From UMGS1649 sp045651205 (GTDB taxonomy: Bacteria; Bacillota; Clostridia; TANB77; CAG-465), in contig JAZRSA010000045.1 in NCBI GenBank assembly GCA_045651205.1, positions 1-61,295 on the forward strand: a stretch of DNA of 61,295 nt, given 5' to 3'. This document shows positions 44,427-53,802 of the stretch, in pieces. Numbering within the stretch: position 1 is the first letter of the stretch; each line of letters opens with the position of its first letter. A program made the translations under genes and the position numbers. The notes below the pieces were generated by a model. The model was not told the DNA's origin. It did no database searches and saw only the letters and a list, made by a program, of their open reading frames with translations.

Positions 44427-45245
44427 ATGAAAACGGTCGTAATAACTGGAAGCGCAAGAGGGCTTGGGTTTGAAATGGCAAAGGTATTTAAGAAAAACAA
44501 TGTTAATGTTGTAATAAGCGATTTAAAGGAAGAAAATCTAAAGAAAGCTAAAAAATTATTAGATGAAATAGAAAGTGAATCTAAAGTGTCTTATGCAGTT
44601 TGTAATGTAACAAATGAAGAACAAGTTTTAGATTTAATTGCTCATGCAAATAAAACATTTGGCAAAATAGATATATGGATAAATAATGCTGGTGTAAACC
44701 AACCAGAAAGAGCTATTTGGGAACTAGATACTAAAGATATAGACACTGTGCTTAACGTAGATTTAAAGGGTGCTATAATTGGTTCTAAATATGCTATGTT
44801 AGATATGTCTAAAAATGGTGAAGGTGCTATATATAATATTGAAGGATATGGCAGCAATGATGCTAAAATGTTAGGCTTATCTATATATGGAACAAGTAAA
44901 AGAGCGGTTACATACTTTACAGAAGCTTTAGCAAAAGAATCTGCTGAAAGAAATACAGGAGTTATTGTTGGTAAGCTTAGCCCTGGTATTATGATAACAG
45001 ACTTCATAACTAACGCGTTAGGTAATGGTGAAGCAATTAATCTTTCAGAAAAAACTAAAAAAGTATATAACATTCTTGGAGATTATCCAGATGTAGTTGC
45101 TAAATTCCTAGTAGAAGGAATGTTAAAGAATACAAAGAATGACGCTAAGATAGAATGGTTAACAAGTTCTAAAGCAGCTTGGAGATTTATGACAGCAGGG
45201 TTTAACAAAAGAGATTTCTTTGATCAAAAATTATTAAAAAGTTAA
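44427..45245 (+). CDS. Short-chain dehydrogenase/reductase
   Basis: 272 residues. TGSARGLGFEMA (cofactor motif), INNAGVNQPE (NNAG) and YGTSKRAV (YxxxK). Classical SDR fold using NAD(P)H; substrate unknown. It is followed after 25 bases by the kinase-PHP fusion gene, suggesting a shared small-molecule pathway. GGGAGG nine bases upstream of the ATG. Confidence 0.92.
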   Translation: MKTVVITGSARGLGFEMAKVFKKNNVNVVISDLKEENLKKAKKLLDEIESESKVSYAVCNVTNEEQVLDLIAHANKTFGKIDIWINNAGVNQPERAIWELDTKDIDTVLNVDLKGAIIGSKYAMLDMSKNGEGAIYNIEGYGSNDAKMLGLSIYGTSKRAVTYFTEALAKESAERNTGVIVGKLSPGIMITDFITNALGNGEAINLSEKTKKVYNILGDYPDVVAKFLVEGMLKNTKNDAKIEWLTSSKAAWRFMTAGFNKRDFFDQKLLKS

Positions 45246-45270
45246 TCTAAAGATAAAGTGAAGAGGAAAA

Positions 45271-47070
45271 ATGAGAAAAATAGTACAAAAGTATTTAGGT
45301 ATTAAGAAACCTGAAATAACAAAGATGACTATTGGTTCTCAAAATGAAACATATGATGTTAATGGGAAATATGTACTTAAAGTATTTAGTAAAGATGCAG
45401 TAAACAGTGAAAGTGCGAAAAACTTACGAGAGCTAAAAGAAATAGTAGCAGAAGTCTTTTGGACTAAAGGAGTACCTATGGTACTTCCTTTAATGTTTAA
45501 AGATAAATATATTCAAGGAGATAATCCATATTTTGTAATATATCCTAAAGTTAAAATGAAGAGTGTTACAAGAGATGAGATTACTGATGAACATGTCTTA
45601 GCAATAAGTAATTTTGTTGCTAAAATGCATAATATAAGATTGGATGTTCCTGCTCTTAAACGAAAAAAAGAAAAATTTGCTATTGATGTAGATAAATACA
45701 TTAGGTTATATAATCTAAATAACAAAATGAATGTTACATTAAGAGAAAACAAGGAGTTAATAGAAAAATTACAAAGCAAAATAAATAACGCTATAGATTC
45801 GTTAAAAACTAAAGAAGTAATAAGCCATAACGATCTTAAGTTAGATAATGTTTTATGGGATAAGTTTAATCCATACTTCATAGACTTTGATGCAGTTGGA
45901 TATGTAAATCATATGTGTGCAGCAAATGAGTATGCATATGTGTGGTGCACAAAAAATGGTAAGATAGATTTAAAACGTTATCAAATGTTTATGGAAAACT
46001 ATCTTAAACATCATTATTGTTTAGAAAATTTTGAAGATGTGTTATATATGACACTTTATGGAAAATTTTCTTGGCTTAGATATAGTTTGGATAGAGGCAG
46101 ATCTAAAGATGAAGAACAGGCACGTCTTGGAATAGAAGCAATAATGCATATGCTTAAAGAATTTGCTATGTATGAAAAAACAATTCCAGGAATGCTTAAA
46201 GTTTTAGAAAAATTAGTAAAAAAAGATGAACCTAAAAAAGAAATAGGTATAAAGCAAATAACTAATTATCATTCACATACATATAGATGTAGACATGCAG
46301 ATGATACAGTTATGGATGAAGACTATGTAAAAGAATATATAAAGGCAGGATTTAAGGAAATAGCTTTTACAGATCACGCGCCACAAAAGAATGTCATCGA
46401 CACAAGAAAACGCATGAGAATGGATTATAGCGAAAAAGAAGACTATTTAAATAGTGTTAGATATCTTAAAGAAAAATATAAAGATAAAATAAGTATAAAA
46501 GTTGGATTTGAGATAGAATACTTACCAGAACATTTAGAAGAATTAAAAGAGCTAAAAGAAGAATGTGATTTGTTAGTTCTTGGGCAACATTATGTATATG
46601 ATAGAAAGAATAATGAACTAAAAGTGTTTAATGAAAAGGTTAGACCAGATATTTCTGATGCAGAACTAGATGAATATTATGAATATATAGAACAAGCAGT
46701 AAAACATGACTTAGTAAAAATAATAGTCCATCCAGATATGTTTATGTGTGTAAGAGATAAGTTTGGACCTACAGAAGAAAAACTAGCAAGAAAGATAGCT
46801 AAACTTGCAGAAAAACACAATATAATACTTGAAATAAACCTAATGGAAGTATTTAAGCATATGTGTGGCAAACAAAATAAAATATCTTATCCAAATAGAG
46901 AGTTCTGGAGAATTGTTTCTGAGTATAATGTGCCAGTAATGTATGGCATAGATGCTCACTTTATAGGACAAATAAGAAGTCGTGAAGAAATGATAAAATT
47001 TACAAGAGCGTATATCGGTAAAGATATTATTTCCAAATTAAACTTTGTGGAAGATTATAAACTAAAATAA
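45271..47070 (+). CDS. Fusion of an aminoglycoside-phosphotransferase-like kinase with a PHP phosphoesterase
   Basis: 599 residues. Residues 1-320: APH/choline-kinase-like fold with VISHNDLKLDNVLW (HxDxxxxN catalytic loop, about 188) and YFIDFDAVGY (metal Asp). Residues 328-599: PHP domain with NYHSHTYRCRHA, AFTDHAP, VGFEIEY, GQHY, IVHPDMF and GIDAH, giving the usual multi-metal His/Asp/Glu set of HisK-like histidinol phosphatases. A kinase joined to a phosphatase could phosphorylate and dephosphorylate related small molecules. Substrate unknown. The linker (about 310-328) is Lys-rich. Confidence 0.85.
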   Translation: MRKIVQKYLGIKKPEITKMTIGSQNETYDVNGKYVLKVFSKDAVNSESAKNLRELKEIVAEVFWTKGVPMVLPLMFKDKYIQGDNPYFVIYPKVKMKSVTRDEITDEHVLAISNFVAKMHNIRLDVPALKRKKEKFAIDVDKYIRLYNLNNKMNVTLRENKELIEKLQSKINNAIDSLKTKEVISHNDLKLDNVLWDKFNPYFIDFDAVGYVNHMCAANEYAYVWCTKNGKIDLKRYQMFMENYLKHHYCLENFEDVLYMTLYGKFSWLRYSLDRGRSKDEEQARLGIEAIMHMLKEFAMYEKTIPGMLKVLEKLVKKDEPKKEIGIKQITNYHSHTYRCRHADDTVMDEDYVKEYIKAGFKEIAFTDHAPQKNVIDTRKRMRMDYSEKEDYLNSVRYLKEKYKDKISIKVGFEIEYLPEHLEELKELKEECDLLVLGQHYVYDRKNNELKVFNEKVRPDISDAELDEYYEYIEQAVKHDLVKIIVHPDMFMCVRDKFGPTEEKLARKIAKLAEKHNIILEINLMEVFKHMCGKQNKISYPNREFWRIVSEYNVPVMYGIDAHFIGQIRSREEMIKFTRAYIGKDIISKLNFVEDYKLK

Positions 47071-47096
47071 AAGGCATATGCCTTTTATTTTTTTTA
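47069..47096 (+). terminator. Terminator of the SDR-kinase operon
   Basis: AAAAGGCAT/ATGCCTTTT then T-run. Confidence 0.8.
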
Positions 47097-47148
47097 TACT
47101 TGGTATATAATGTCACTAGTATTTAATTAAATTTAAAGAGGGTAATAT

Positions 47149-48045
47149 ATGAAATCAGAAAAGAATATATTTATAGCATTTTTGCTTAATTTGCTATTTG
47201 CAATAATAGAACTAGTTGGTGGTTTTGTAACTAATAGTATTTCAATAATATCAGACTCTGTTCATGATTTTGGAGATGCTTTAAGTATTGGAATGGCATA
47301 TTTCTTAGAAAAGAAATCTAGTAAGAAACCAGATAAAAATTATACATATGGATATCTTAGATATTCTATGTTAAGTGCACTTTTAACATCGACAATACTA
47401 CTTGTTGGAGCAGTATTTGTAATAGTTGGAGCAATACCTAGATTAATAAATCCAGTAGAAGTAAATCATAATGGGATGTTAATATTAGCAATATTAGGTG
47501 TAGTAATAAATTTAATTGCTGCAGCTAAAACATCACATAGTCATAACCTAAATGAGAAAGCAATTAACCTTCATTTAATAGAAGATGTACTAGGTTGGGT
47601 AGCTGTACTTGCAGGAAGTATTGTAATTAAGTTTACAGGTTTGTACATAATAGATCCAATACTTTCTATTGGTATAACAATATATATTTTGTATCATGTG
47701 TATAAAAATATTAAAGAGGTATTTAATGTACTTCTAGAAAAAGTGCCAAGTGATGTGGATTTGGAAAAGTTAAAAGAAGAATTAAATAGTATAGAAAAAG
47801 TAAAAGATGTGCATCACATACATATATGGACAATGGATAATATACATCATTATATAACGCTACACGCTATGGTAGAAAAGGATGTGGATTTAGAAGAAGT
47901 TAAACATAAAATACGTGAAACTTTAGAAAAATATAATCTTACCCATTCTACTATAGAGATAGAATATAACAAGTGTGAACATGGTGAGTGTGAGATAAAA
48001 CATGTAGAACATGAACATGTGCATCATCACCACCATCATCATTAA
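47149..48045 (+). CDS. Cation diffusion facilitator (zinc-type) with His-rich tail
   Basis: 298 residues, six membrane helices. SDSVHDFGDALSIG (HxxxD, helix 2) and NLHLIEDVLGWVAV (HxxxD, helix 5) match the CzcD/ZitB zinc group. The C-terminal domain contains VKDVHHIHIWTMD and ends EHVHHHHHHH, a natural metal-binding tail. It likely exports Zn2+. Not coupled to the SDR operon. Different CDF subgroup from the one at 17569. Confidence 0.93.
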   Translation: MKSEKNIFIAFLLNLLFAIIELVGGFVTNSISIISDSVHDFGDALSIGMAYFLEKKSSKKPDKNYTYGYLRYSMLSALLTSTILLVGAVFVIVGAIPRLINPVEVNHNGMLILAILGVVINLIAAAKTSHSHNLNEKAINLHLIEDVLGWVAVLAGSIVIKFTGLYIIDPILSIGITIYILYHVYKNIKEVFNVLLEKVPSDVDLEKLKEELNSIEKVKDVHHIHIWTMDNIHHYITLHAMVEKDVDLEEVKHKIRETLEKYNLTHSTIEIEYNKCEHGECEIKHVEHEHVHHHHHHH

Positions 48046-48071
48046 TAGATATTTTGTAGGAGGTACATATT

Positions 48072-48578
48072 ATGGAACAAGTAGATATCTTAAACAGATT
48101 TAGAGAACAAACAGGAGTTACAAAAGGAAGAAAAGAGCTAGAAAAAGGAGAATACAGAATTTCTACACATATTTGGGTTATGGATAGTGAAAATAGAATA
48201 CTTGTACTTAAACGTTCGGAAGCAGAAGATAAATTCCCTGGTATGTGGGCTCAAGTTGGTGGCGGAGTTGTAGCAGGAGATACTAGTAAAGAAACTGTTA
48301 TAAAGGAATGCCAAGAAGAACTAGGACTAACTGTTAAAGAAGAGAATATGTACTATGCAGCAAGTTATATTAGAACAAAAGACATAGTTGATGTATGGCT
48401 AGTGTGGCAAGATGTAAATGTAGATGAATTAGTATTACAAGAAGAGGAAGTAGCTGATGCTAAACTTGTAACACTTAAAGAATTTGATTCTATGATAGAA
48501 CAAGGAATGGTAGTTCCATCAATTAATCCATCATACTATCTTATGAAAAACTATGTAGAACAATATATGGATAAGTAG
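48072..48578 (+). CDS. Nudix hydrolase
   Basis: 168 residues. The Nudix box reads GGVVAGDTSKETVIKECQEE followed by LGL: Asp replaces the usual first Glu and Lys the Arg, but the EE pair is kept. RISTHIWVMDSENRILVLKR precedes it. It hydrolyses a nucleoside-diphosphate-linked compound, identity unknown. TAGGAGG upstream; possibly an operon with the CDF and DUF4406 genes. Confidence 0.88.
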   Translation: MEQVDILNRFREQTGVTKGRKELEKGEYRISTHIWVMDSENRILVLKRSEAEDKFPGMWAQVGGGVVAGDTSKETVIKECQEELGLTVKEENMYYAASYIRTKDIVDVWLVWQDVNVDELVLQEEEVADAKLVTLKEFDSMIEQGMVVPSINPSYYLMKNYVEQYMDK

Positions 48579-48603
48579 AAGTAAAACAAACAAGGAGAAA
48601 TAA

Positions 48604-48936
48604 ATGGTAGGAAAATATAAAGTAATAACATTATGTGGTTCAACTAGATTTAAGGATGAGTTTTTAAGAGAGCAAAAACGTTTAACATTAGAAGGAAATA
48701 TTGTAATATCTGTTGGACTTTTTGGACACTCAGGAGACAATGAAGTTTGGGAAAGTATGGACGAAGGAACTCTAACTAAAACTAAAGAAATGTTAGATGA
48801 TATGCATAAAAGAAAAATAGATATGGCAGATGAAATATTTGTTATTAATGTAAATGGGTATATTGGGGAAAGTACTAAATCAGAAATAGCGTATGCAGAA
48901 AGTACAGGTAAGGCGATAAATTATCTTGAAAAATAA
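48604..48936 (+). CDS. Nucleoside 2-deoxyribosyltransferase-like protein (DUF4406-like)
   Basis: 110 residues. ITLCGSTRF at the start and MADEIFVINVNGYIGESTKSEIAYAESTGK at the end are the nucleotide-binding signatures of this Rossmann-like family. It follows the Nudix gene closely, which fits nucleotide salvage or cleaning. Substrate unknown. Confidence 0.82.
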   Translation: MVGKYKVITLCGSTRFKDEFLREQKRLTLEGNIVISVGLFGHSGDNEVWESMDEGTLTKTKEMLDDMHKRKIDMADEIFVINVNGYIGESTKSEIAYAESTGKAINYLEK

Positions 48937-48982
48937 TATTTTTTAAGATAGTATAAATGTATATAAATAAGAGGTAAAACAT

Positions 48983-50485
48983 ATGAAAAGAAAAGGAATA
49001 AGTTTAATAGTTCTAAGTATAACCATACTTGTAATGGCAATACTTGCTGCAACAGTAATAATTGCATTAGAAGATAGTGGAATAATAGGACGTTCAAAGA
49101 ATACGGTTAAGAACAATAATTATTCAGATGAGTATACCAGATTAGTTGTAATTAAAAATGGAATACTTACAGATAATTTAGGAACAATAACAGTAGATGA
49201 ATTTGTAACTGAATTACAAAATAAAGGAATAATTACAGCTACTGTTAATAATGGTGATGGAACTAAAACAGTAACTACAACATCTGGATTTAATGTAATA
49301 ATATCTCAAAACGGAACAAGCGATTTAAATATTGTTATAGATGGATACACACCACCAAGTAATAATGTTGGTGGAAATACAGGTGGGAATAACGGTAATG
49401 GGGGAAATGGTGGAAATACAGGAGAAACAGGTTCTGTAACAATAACAAGTGCAGAGTTGGTTTTTCCGTATGATAATTATGAATATTATAATCCCGATCA
49501 TGAGGAAGATGCGGTAACTATGAATGTAAGTGTATCTAAAGCAGTTTCGGAGGAACAACTTACATTTAAAGGTATAGTAAGAAGAATAGCGGATGTATAT
49601 GTAGACACTAATGCGGAACCTAAAGAATATGTATTTACAAAAACTACTACGGCTAGTTCTGTAAGTTTAATATTAAATCCAAAAGTGACAGATGATATTT
49701 ATTATTTTGGATATTATTTGGTAGAATTACAAATAATAAACTCTAAAAATCAAGTATTAGCAACAAAAACATTCCCGCGAATGTCGGAAGATGGAATAGA
49801 TTTTACATTCTGGCTGCTATGTCTACCTTCAGGTACACTAATAACTGTTGAAGTAGAAGAAGTTGATGAAAATGGCAAGAAAAGAAAAGTAAGAAAGAAA
49901 AAGAAAATAGAAGACTTAACATATGATGATAATTTAGTTGTATGGGATTTTGATAATGCATGTTTTACAACAACAAAACCATTATGGTTAAAAGAAAAAG
50001 AATATACAGAAGAATATAATGTGTTAACATTTAGTGATGGAAGTACATTAAAAACAATACGTCAACATAGAATATTTAATAAAGAAGCAGGTAAATTTAC
50101 ATATCCAATGAGTGATGAAACACCAATTGGAACAACAACATTTAATGAATTAGGAGAAGAAGTAACATTAGTATCTAAAGAAGTTGTAGAAGAAAAAGTA
50201 GCATTCTATAATGTAATATCTAATTACCATATGAATGTGTTTGCAGAAGGAATATTAACTTCTTGTAGATTAAGCAACCTATACGATATTAAAGATATGA
50301 AATATGTAAAAGATGATAGGGAACTTATAGATGTATCTGAATTTGATGGAATACCAGAAGAATATGTTAATGGTTTAAGACTTAGAGAACAACCTAAAGA
50401 TGTAAATAGAGGAAATTCAGATAATCATGGTAATACGTTAAGAGACTATGTAATGAACTTAATAAAATCGGCAAAAAAGAAATAG
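48983..50485 (+). CDS. Prepilin-like protein carrying a Hint (hedgehog/intein) domain
   Basis: 500 residues. The N-terminus KRKGISLIVLSITILVM is a class III/type IV prepilin-like leader: Gly before a hydrophobic helix (position +5 is Val, not Glu). Next an alpha/beta segment, a Gly/Asn-rich linker (about 128-150) and a beta domain (about 155-275). Then a Hint domain from CLPSGTLITVEV (about 283) through KKIEDLTYDDNLVVWDF, FSDGSTLKTIRQHRIFN and YNVISNYHMNVFAEGILTSCRLSN (about 430). The usual terminal His-Asn is not evident, so splicing is unproven. A 64-residue tail follows. Surface assembly with autoprocessing is the likely idea, but inferred. Confidence 0.7.
   Translation: MKRKGISLIVLSITILVMAILAATVIIALEDSGIIGRSKNTVKNNNYSDEYTRLVVIKNGILTDNLGTITVDEFVTELQNKGIITATVNNGDGTKTVTTTSGFNVIISQNGTSDLNIVIDGYTPPSNNVGGNTGGNNGNGGNGGNTGETGSVTITSAELVFPYDNYEYYNPDHEEDAVTMNVSVSKAVSEEQLTFKGIVRRIADVYVDTNAEPKEYVFTKTTTASSVSLILNPKVTDDIYYFGYYLVELQIINSKNQVLATKTFPRMSEDGIDFTFWLLCLPSGTLITVEVEEVDENGKKRKVRKKKKIEDLTYDDNLVVWDFDNACFTTTKPLWLKEKEYTEEYNVLTFSDGSTLKTIRQHRIFNKEAGKFTYPMSDETPIGTTTFNELGEEVTLVSKEVVEEKVAFYNVISNYHMNVFAEGILTSCRLSNLYDIKDMKYVKDDRELIDVSEFDGIPEEYVNGLRLREQPKDVNRGNSDNHGNTLRDYVMNLIKSAKKK
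49003..49090 (+). repeat. Copy 1 of an 88-bp near-identical block
   Basis: 85 of 88 bases match 61208-61295. It encodes the prepilin leader helix. Confidence 0.95.
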
Positions 50486-50501
50486 AATGATAAAACATAA
50501 T

Positions 50502-50530
50502 ACACTTACAAGTATTGTAGGTGTTTTTGT
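50502..50530 (+). terminator. Terminator of the prepilin-Hint gene
   Basis: ACACTTACA/TGTAGGTGT (one G-T pair) with T-run. Confidence 0.7.
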
Positions 50531-50542
50531 ATGTAATTTTAG

Positions 50543-50571
50543 TTGTAATATATTTTGCTTAATGATAGAAT
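50543..50571 (+). promoter_or_regulatory. Promoter of the beta-helix gene
   Basis: TTGTAA, 17 bp, TAGAAT; same boxes as upstream of 32091. Confidence 0.55.
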
Positions 50572-50595
50572 AGCAATATAGATTCGGAGGACTGT

Positions 50596-52044
50596 ATGAA
50601 AAAAATATTAATATGTATAGGAGTAGTACTTTTAATAATGCTAACTATACTTTTAATACCGAAAGAGGTTGGAACTAATATAACTTTTAATGGTGAAGAT
50701 GTTAATATAGATGGAAAAGCGAAGGTAGAAGATAATACAGTAAATATTTCTAAAGGCGGAATATATGTATTAACAGGAACTTCTAGGAAATATAAGATAA
50801 AAGTGGATACAACAAAAGATGTAATATTTGTATTAGATGATTTATCTTTAGAAAAAGATACTGGTGTAATAGAGATAATAGCAGCTGCGAATGTAACTTT
50901 TAATGTGCTTGGAGAAAATAATATAGTTTCGAGTGATGGTAAAGGAATATATAGTACTGCCATAACAAACATAAAAGGTGATGGCAAATTAAATATAACA
51001 TCATATGAAGGTATAAAGGTTGAAAATACACTTAATATAACAGATATTAAATTAAATATAGATGCTAAATCGGATTGTATAAAAGCAAATGATTTAAACA
51101 TAAATAATGCAACACTTAGTCTTGTTTCAAGTAATGAATATATACTAGATGATACTGATGGTAGATATGCATTAATAGATGGGAAATATATAAAAATAGC
51201 TAAAACGGACTTAACTAAGTATGATAAACTATATTCTTTAGCAGATTCCTGCAAGGGACTAAATATAGAAGGAATGTTAAATATAAATAATTCAAATGCA
51301 GAAATTAGTACAACAGAAGATGCTTTAAATGTGGCAAATAATATAGATATAAATAATAGTAATGTACTAATATATACAAATGATGATGGAATAACTACAG
51401 ATAAAGATATAAATATAAAAGATAGTAAAGTAGAAATAAAAGGATGTTATGAAGGAGTAGAAGGAACAAATATCTACATTACTAATTCAGATATAGATAT
51501 AAATGGTATAGACGATGGATTAAATATTGTAGCTGAGGGAGCAAAAGGCAAACTTAATATAACAAATAGTGATGTTAATATTTTAGTTGATGGTGATGGA
51601 TTAGATATACAAGGAGAAACAACGTTATTAGATACTAATATGTATTTAAATACAGGAGATAATGGAATACAATCAAATATAATCAGTGTTAATAACTCAA
51701 ACGTGAAATCGTATACTTATCCGCTTTCGGGAACTTATGCATATATTGCCATGGTAAGAAATTTGGACGGCGAGGCAATGTTTGCACAAAAACATAATAA
51801 ATTCTTTTTATCATATGAATATGAAAAAAATATAAAAGATAGTAAATTTCCATATGTATTTATAAAATGTAAAGAAGCATTTGAGATTATAGATAAAGAT
51901 AATAATGTTATATTTAAATCTTCAGATAAAGAAGAGGGATATACGAATTATTTATATATGAATAGTAAAATAGAAAAAGATAATGTATATTATCTTGTTA
52001 CAAAAAACAAAAAAGAACAATTAAAATTTAGTAATGTAGAATAA
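50596..52044 (+). CDS. Carbohydrate-binding domain protein (DUF4353, Cthe_2159-like beta-helix), membrane anchored
   Basis: 482 residues. N-terminal helix (residues 3-21), then repeated short strands in which N-I-x-N-S/A turns recur (LNINNSN, IDINNSN, INIKDSK, IYITNSD), the pattern of a parallel beta-helix. KGGIYVLTGTS and DDGLNIV segments match DUF4353. A related clostridial protein binds acidic polysaccharide, so cell-surface sugar binding is likely. CGGAGG before the ATG. Possibly cotranscribed with the ABC genes that follow. Confidence 0.78.
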   Translation: MKKILICIGVVLLIMLTILLIPKEVGTNITFNGEDVNIDGKAKVEDNTVNISKGGIYVLTGTSRKYKIKVDTTKDVIFVLDDLSLEKDTGVIEIIAAANVTFNVLGENNIVSSDGKGIYSTAITNIKGDGKLNITSYEGIKVENTLNITDIKLNIDAKSDCIKANDLNINNATLSLVSSNEYILDDTDGRYALIDGKYIKIAKTDLTKYDKLYSLADSCKGLNIEGMLNINNSNAEISTTEDALNVANNIDINNSNVLIYTNDDGITTDKDINIKDSKVEIKGCYEGVEGTNIYITNSDIDINGIDDGLNIVAEGAKGKLNITNSDVNILVDGDGLDIQGETTLLDTNMYLNTGDNGIQSNIISVNNSNVKSYTYPLSGTYAYIAMVRNLDGEAMFAQKHNKFFLSYEYEKNIKDSKFPYVFIKCKEAFEIIDKDNNVIFKSSDKEEGYTNYLYMNSKIEKDNVYYLVTKNKKEQLKFSNVE

Positions 52045-52061
52045 AAAATTCGGAGGAACAT

Positions 52062-52937
52062 ATGAAAAATGTAATGTTGGAAATTAAAAACTTAACTAAA
52101 TATTACGGAAAAATATTAGGGGTAGAAGATTTATCTTTATCCTTAAATGAGGGAGAAGTGTTTGGGTTTATTGGTCCTAATGGTGCGGGAAAAAGCACTA
52201 CTATCCGTTCGGTAATGCATTTAATAAATAAAAATAGTGGAACGGTTTTAGTTAATGGTAAAGAATTTGAAAGAAACGATACTAAAACAAAAGAAATAAT
52301 TGGTTATCTTCCAAGTGAGGTTAACCTTTATGAAGATTTAATAGTAAAACAAATGCTAGATTACCACGAGTCTTTTTATAATAAAGACATACATAAAAGA
52401 AGATGTGAACTAGTAGAAAGATTAAAATTAGATGAGTCTAAAAAGGTAGAAGATTTATCTTTAGGTAATTCTAAAAAGTTAGGTATAGTCCTTGCATTTA
52501 TGCATGAACCAAAACTATTAATATTAGATGAGCCAACTAGTGGACTAGATCCAATTATGCAACAAGAGTTTTATAAACTACTTGTGGAAGAAAAGAAAAA
52601 AGGAACAACAATTTTCTATTCTACACATATATTAAGTGAAATATCTAAAATATGCGATAGAGTTGGAATTATAAAAAATGGTAAACTATTAAAAATAGAA
52701 AAAATAGGAGAACTTCTAAAGAAGAATCTAGATTTAGTTACAGTAACGGCTAAAGAGGTAAAAAGTTTAGTAGAAGAACTAAATGTAGAAGTAATAGAAA
52801 AGAATAAAAACACAGTTAAATTCAAAAACGTATTACCAGCAAATGAGCTTATTAAAATAATAGCTAAATATGATATAGAAGATATATTAATAGAAGAAGC
52901 AAGTCTAGAAGACATCTTCTTACATTATTATGAATAG
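52062..52937 (+). CDS. ABC transporter ATP-binding protein
   Basis: 291 residues. Walker A GPNGAGKST at about 38-46, signature LSLGN (the usual LSGGQ changed), Walker B LLILDEPTSGLDP, H-loop STH. The C-terminal 70 residues are the accessory end seen in drug/bacitracin or export ATPases (CcmA-like). Works with the permease 12 bases downstream. CGGAGG start site. Confidence 0.93.
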   Translation: MKNVMLEIKNLTKYYGKILGVEDLSLSLNEGEVFGFIGPNGAGKSTTIRSVMHLINKNSGTVLVNGKEFERNDTKTKEIIGYLPSEVNLYEDLIVKQMLDYHESFYNKDIHKRRCELVERLKLDESKKVEDLSLGNSKKLGIVLAFMHEPKLLILDEPTSGLDPIMQQEFYKLLVEEKKKGTTIFYSTHILSEISKICDRVGIIKNGKLLKIEKIGELLKKNLDLVTVTAKEVKSLVEELNVEVIEKNKNTVKFKNVLPANELIKIIAKYDIEDILIEEASLEDIFLHYYE

Positions 52938-52949
52938 GAGGTAATACAT

Positions 52950-53741
52950 ATGTTTAAGAGAGAATTAAAAGCAAACTTAAAAAGTTTTTTAATATGGACA
53001 GCGATACTTGTAGTATTATTCTTGTTAGTATTTTTAATGTATCCTAGCATAATGAGTAGTGAAAGTGGAGCTATGATAGATGAACTAGTTACAATATTCC
53101 CAGAAGAAGTGTTAGTAGCATTTAATATGGATATTGCATCTATGACATCTGCGTTTGGATGGCTTAAAACAGAAGGTATGGTATTAGTACTTTTAATACT
53201 AGCAAGCTATTCTGGAATACTTGGTTCTAATATAATACTAAAAGAAGAAAGCGATAAAACAATAGAATATCTAAATAGCTTACCTGTAAGTAGAAGTAAA
53301 ATTGTAGCAAGCAAAGCTTTAGCGGGATTAATATATATTGTTTTAATGGTAGCATTTTTAACATTATTTAATTTTATAGGATTAAGTATAGTAGAAGATT
53401 TTGATAAATCTTTATTCTTAAAAATGAGTATAACACCATTATTTACATGCATAGTAACATATTTCTTATGTATGTTCATAGCTACATTTACACATAAGAC
53501 TAAAAAGATGATAGGAATATCTATGGGAATAGTAATGGTAAGTTACATGCTACAAGTTATATCTGCAATGTTTGAAGATTTAGAATTCTTTAAATATTTA
53601 TCTACATTTAGTTTAGCAGATATGCGTAATGTAATAACCGAAGGAGTAATAAATCCAGTAACTATAGTTATAACAATAGTAGCAAGTATAATACTTTATG
53701 TTTTAACATTATTTAGATATGATAGAAAAGAATTAGTATAA
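52950..53741 (+). CDS. ABC transporter permease (ABC-2 type)
   Basis: 263 residues and six membrane helices, with a large external loop between helices 1 and 2. SYSGILGSNIILKEESDKTIEYLNSLPVSRSKIVASK is typical of ABC-2 permeases with the ABC_membrane_2/NatB-like layout. Partner of the preceding ATPase; substrate not assignable. Confidence 0.88.
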   Translation: MFKRELKANLKSFLIWTAILVVLFLLVFLMYPSIMSSESGAMIDELVTIFPEEVLVAFNMDIASMTSAFGWLKTEGMVLVLLILASYSGILGSNIILKEESDKTIEYLNSLPVSRSKIVASKALAGLIYIVLMVAFLTLFNFIGLSIVEDFDKSLFLKMSITPLFTCIVTYFLCMFIATFTHKTKKMIGISMGIVMVSYMLQVISAMFEDLEFFKYLSTFSLADMRNVITEGVINPVTIVITIVASIILYVLTLFRYDRKELV

Positions 53742-53750
53742 ATAATAGAT

Positions 53751-53785
53751 AATTCAGTTGGTGCAAAATTTGCACCAACTGAATT
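53751..53785. repeat. Perfect 17-bp inverted repeat with one-base centre
   Basis: AATTCAGTTGGTGCAAA, A, then its exact reverse complement. There is no T-run after it, so it is a weak terminator candidate; it may be an operator, processing site or recombination relic. Sits ten bases after the permease stop, before the next ribosome site. Confidence 0.6.
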
Positions 53786-53802
53786 AATAAAAGGAGGCGC
53801 AA

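Noticed and set aside
48021..48042. His-tag-like tail as cloning-vector contamination
   Set aside because: The tail continues a natural His/Glu-rich CDF C-terminus (CEHGECEIKHVEHEH) and no vector sequence follows.
50559..51254. 231-residue open frame on the minus strand
   Set aside because: Antisense to the beta-helix gene; its composition mirrors the repeats of that gene and no ribosome site is present.
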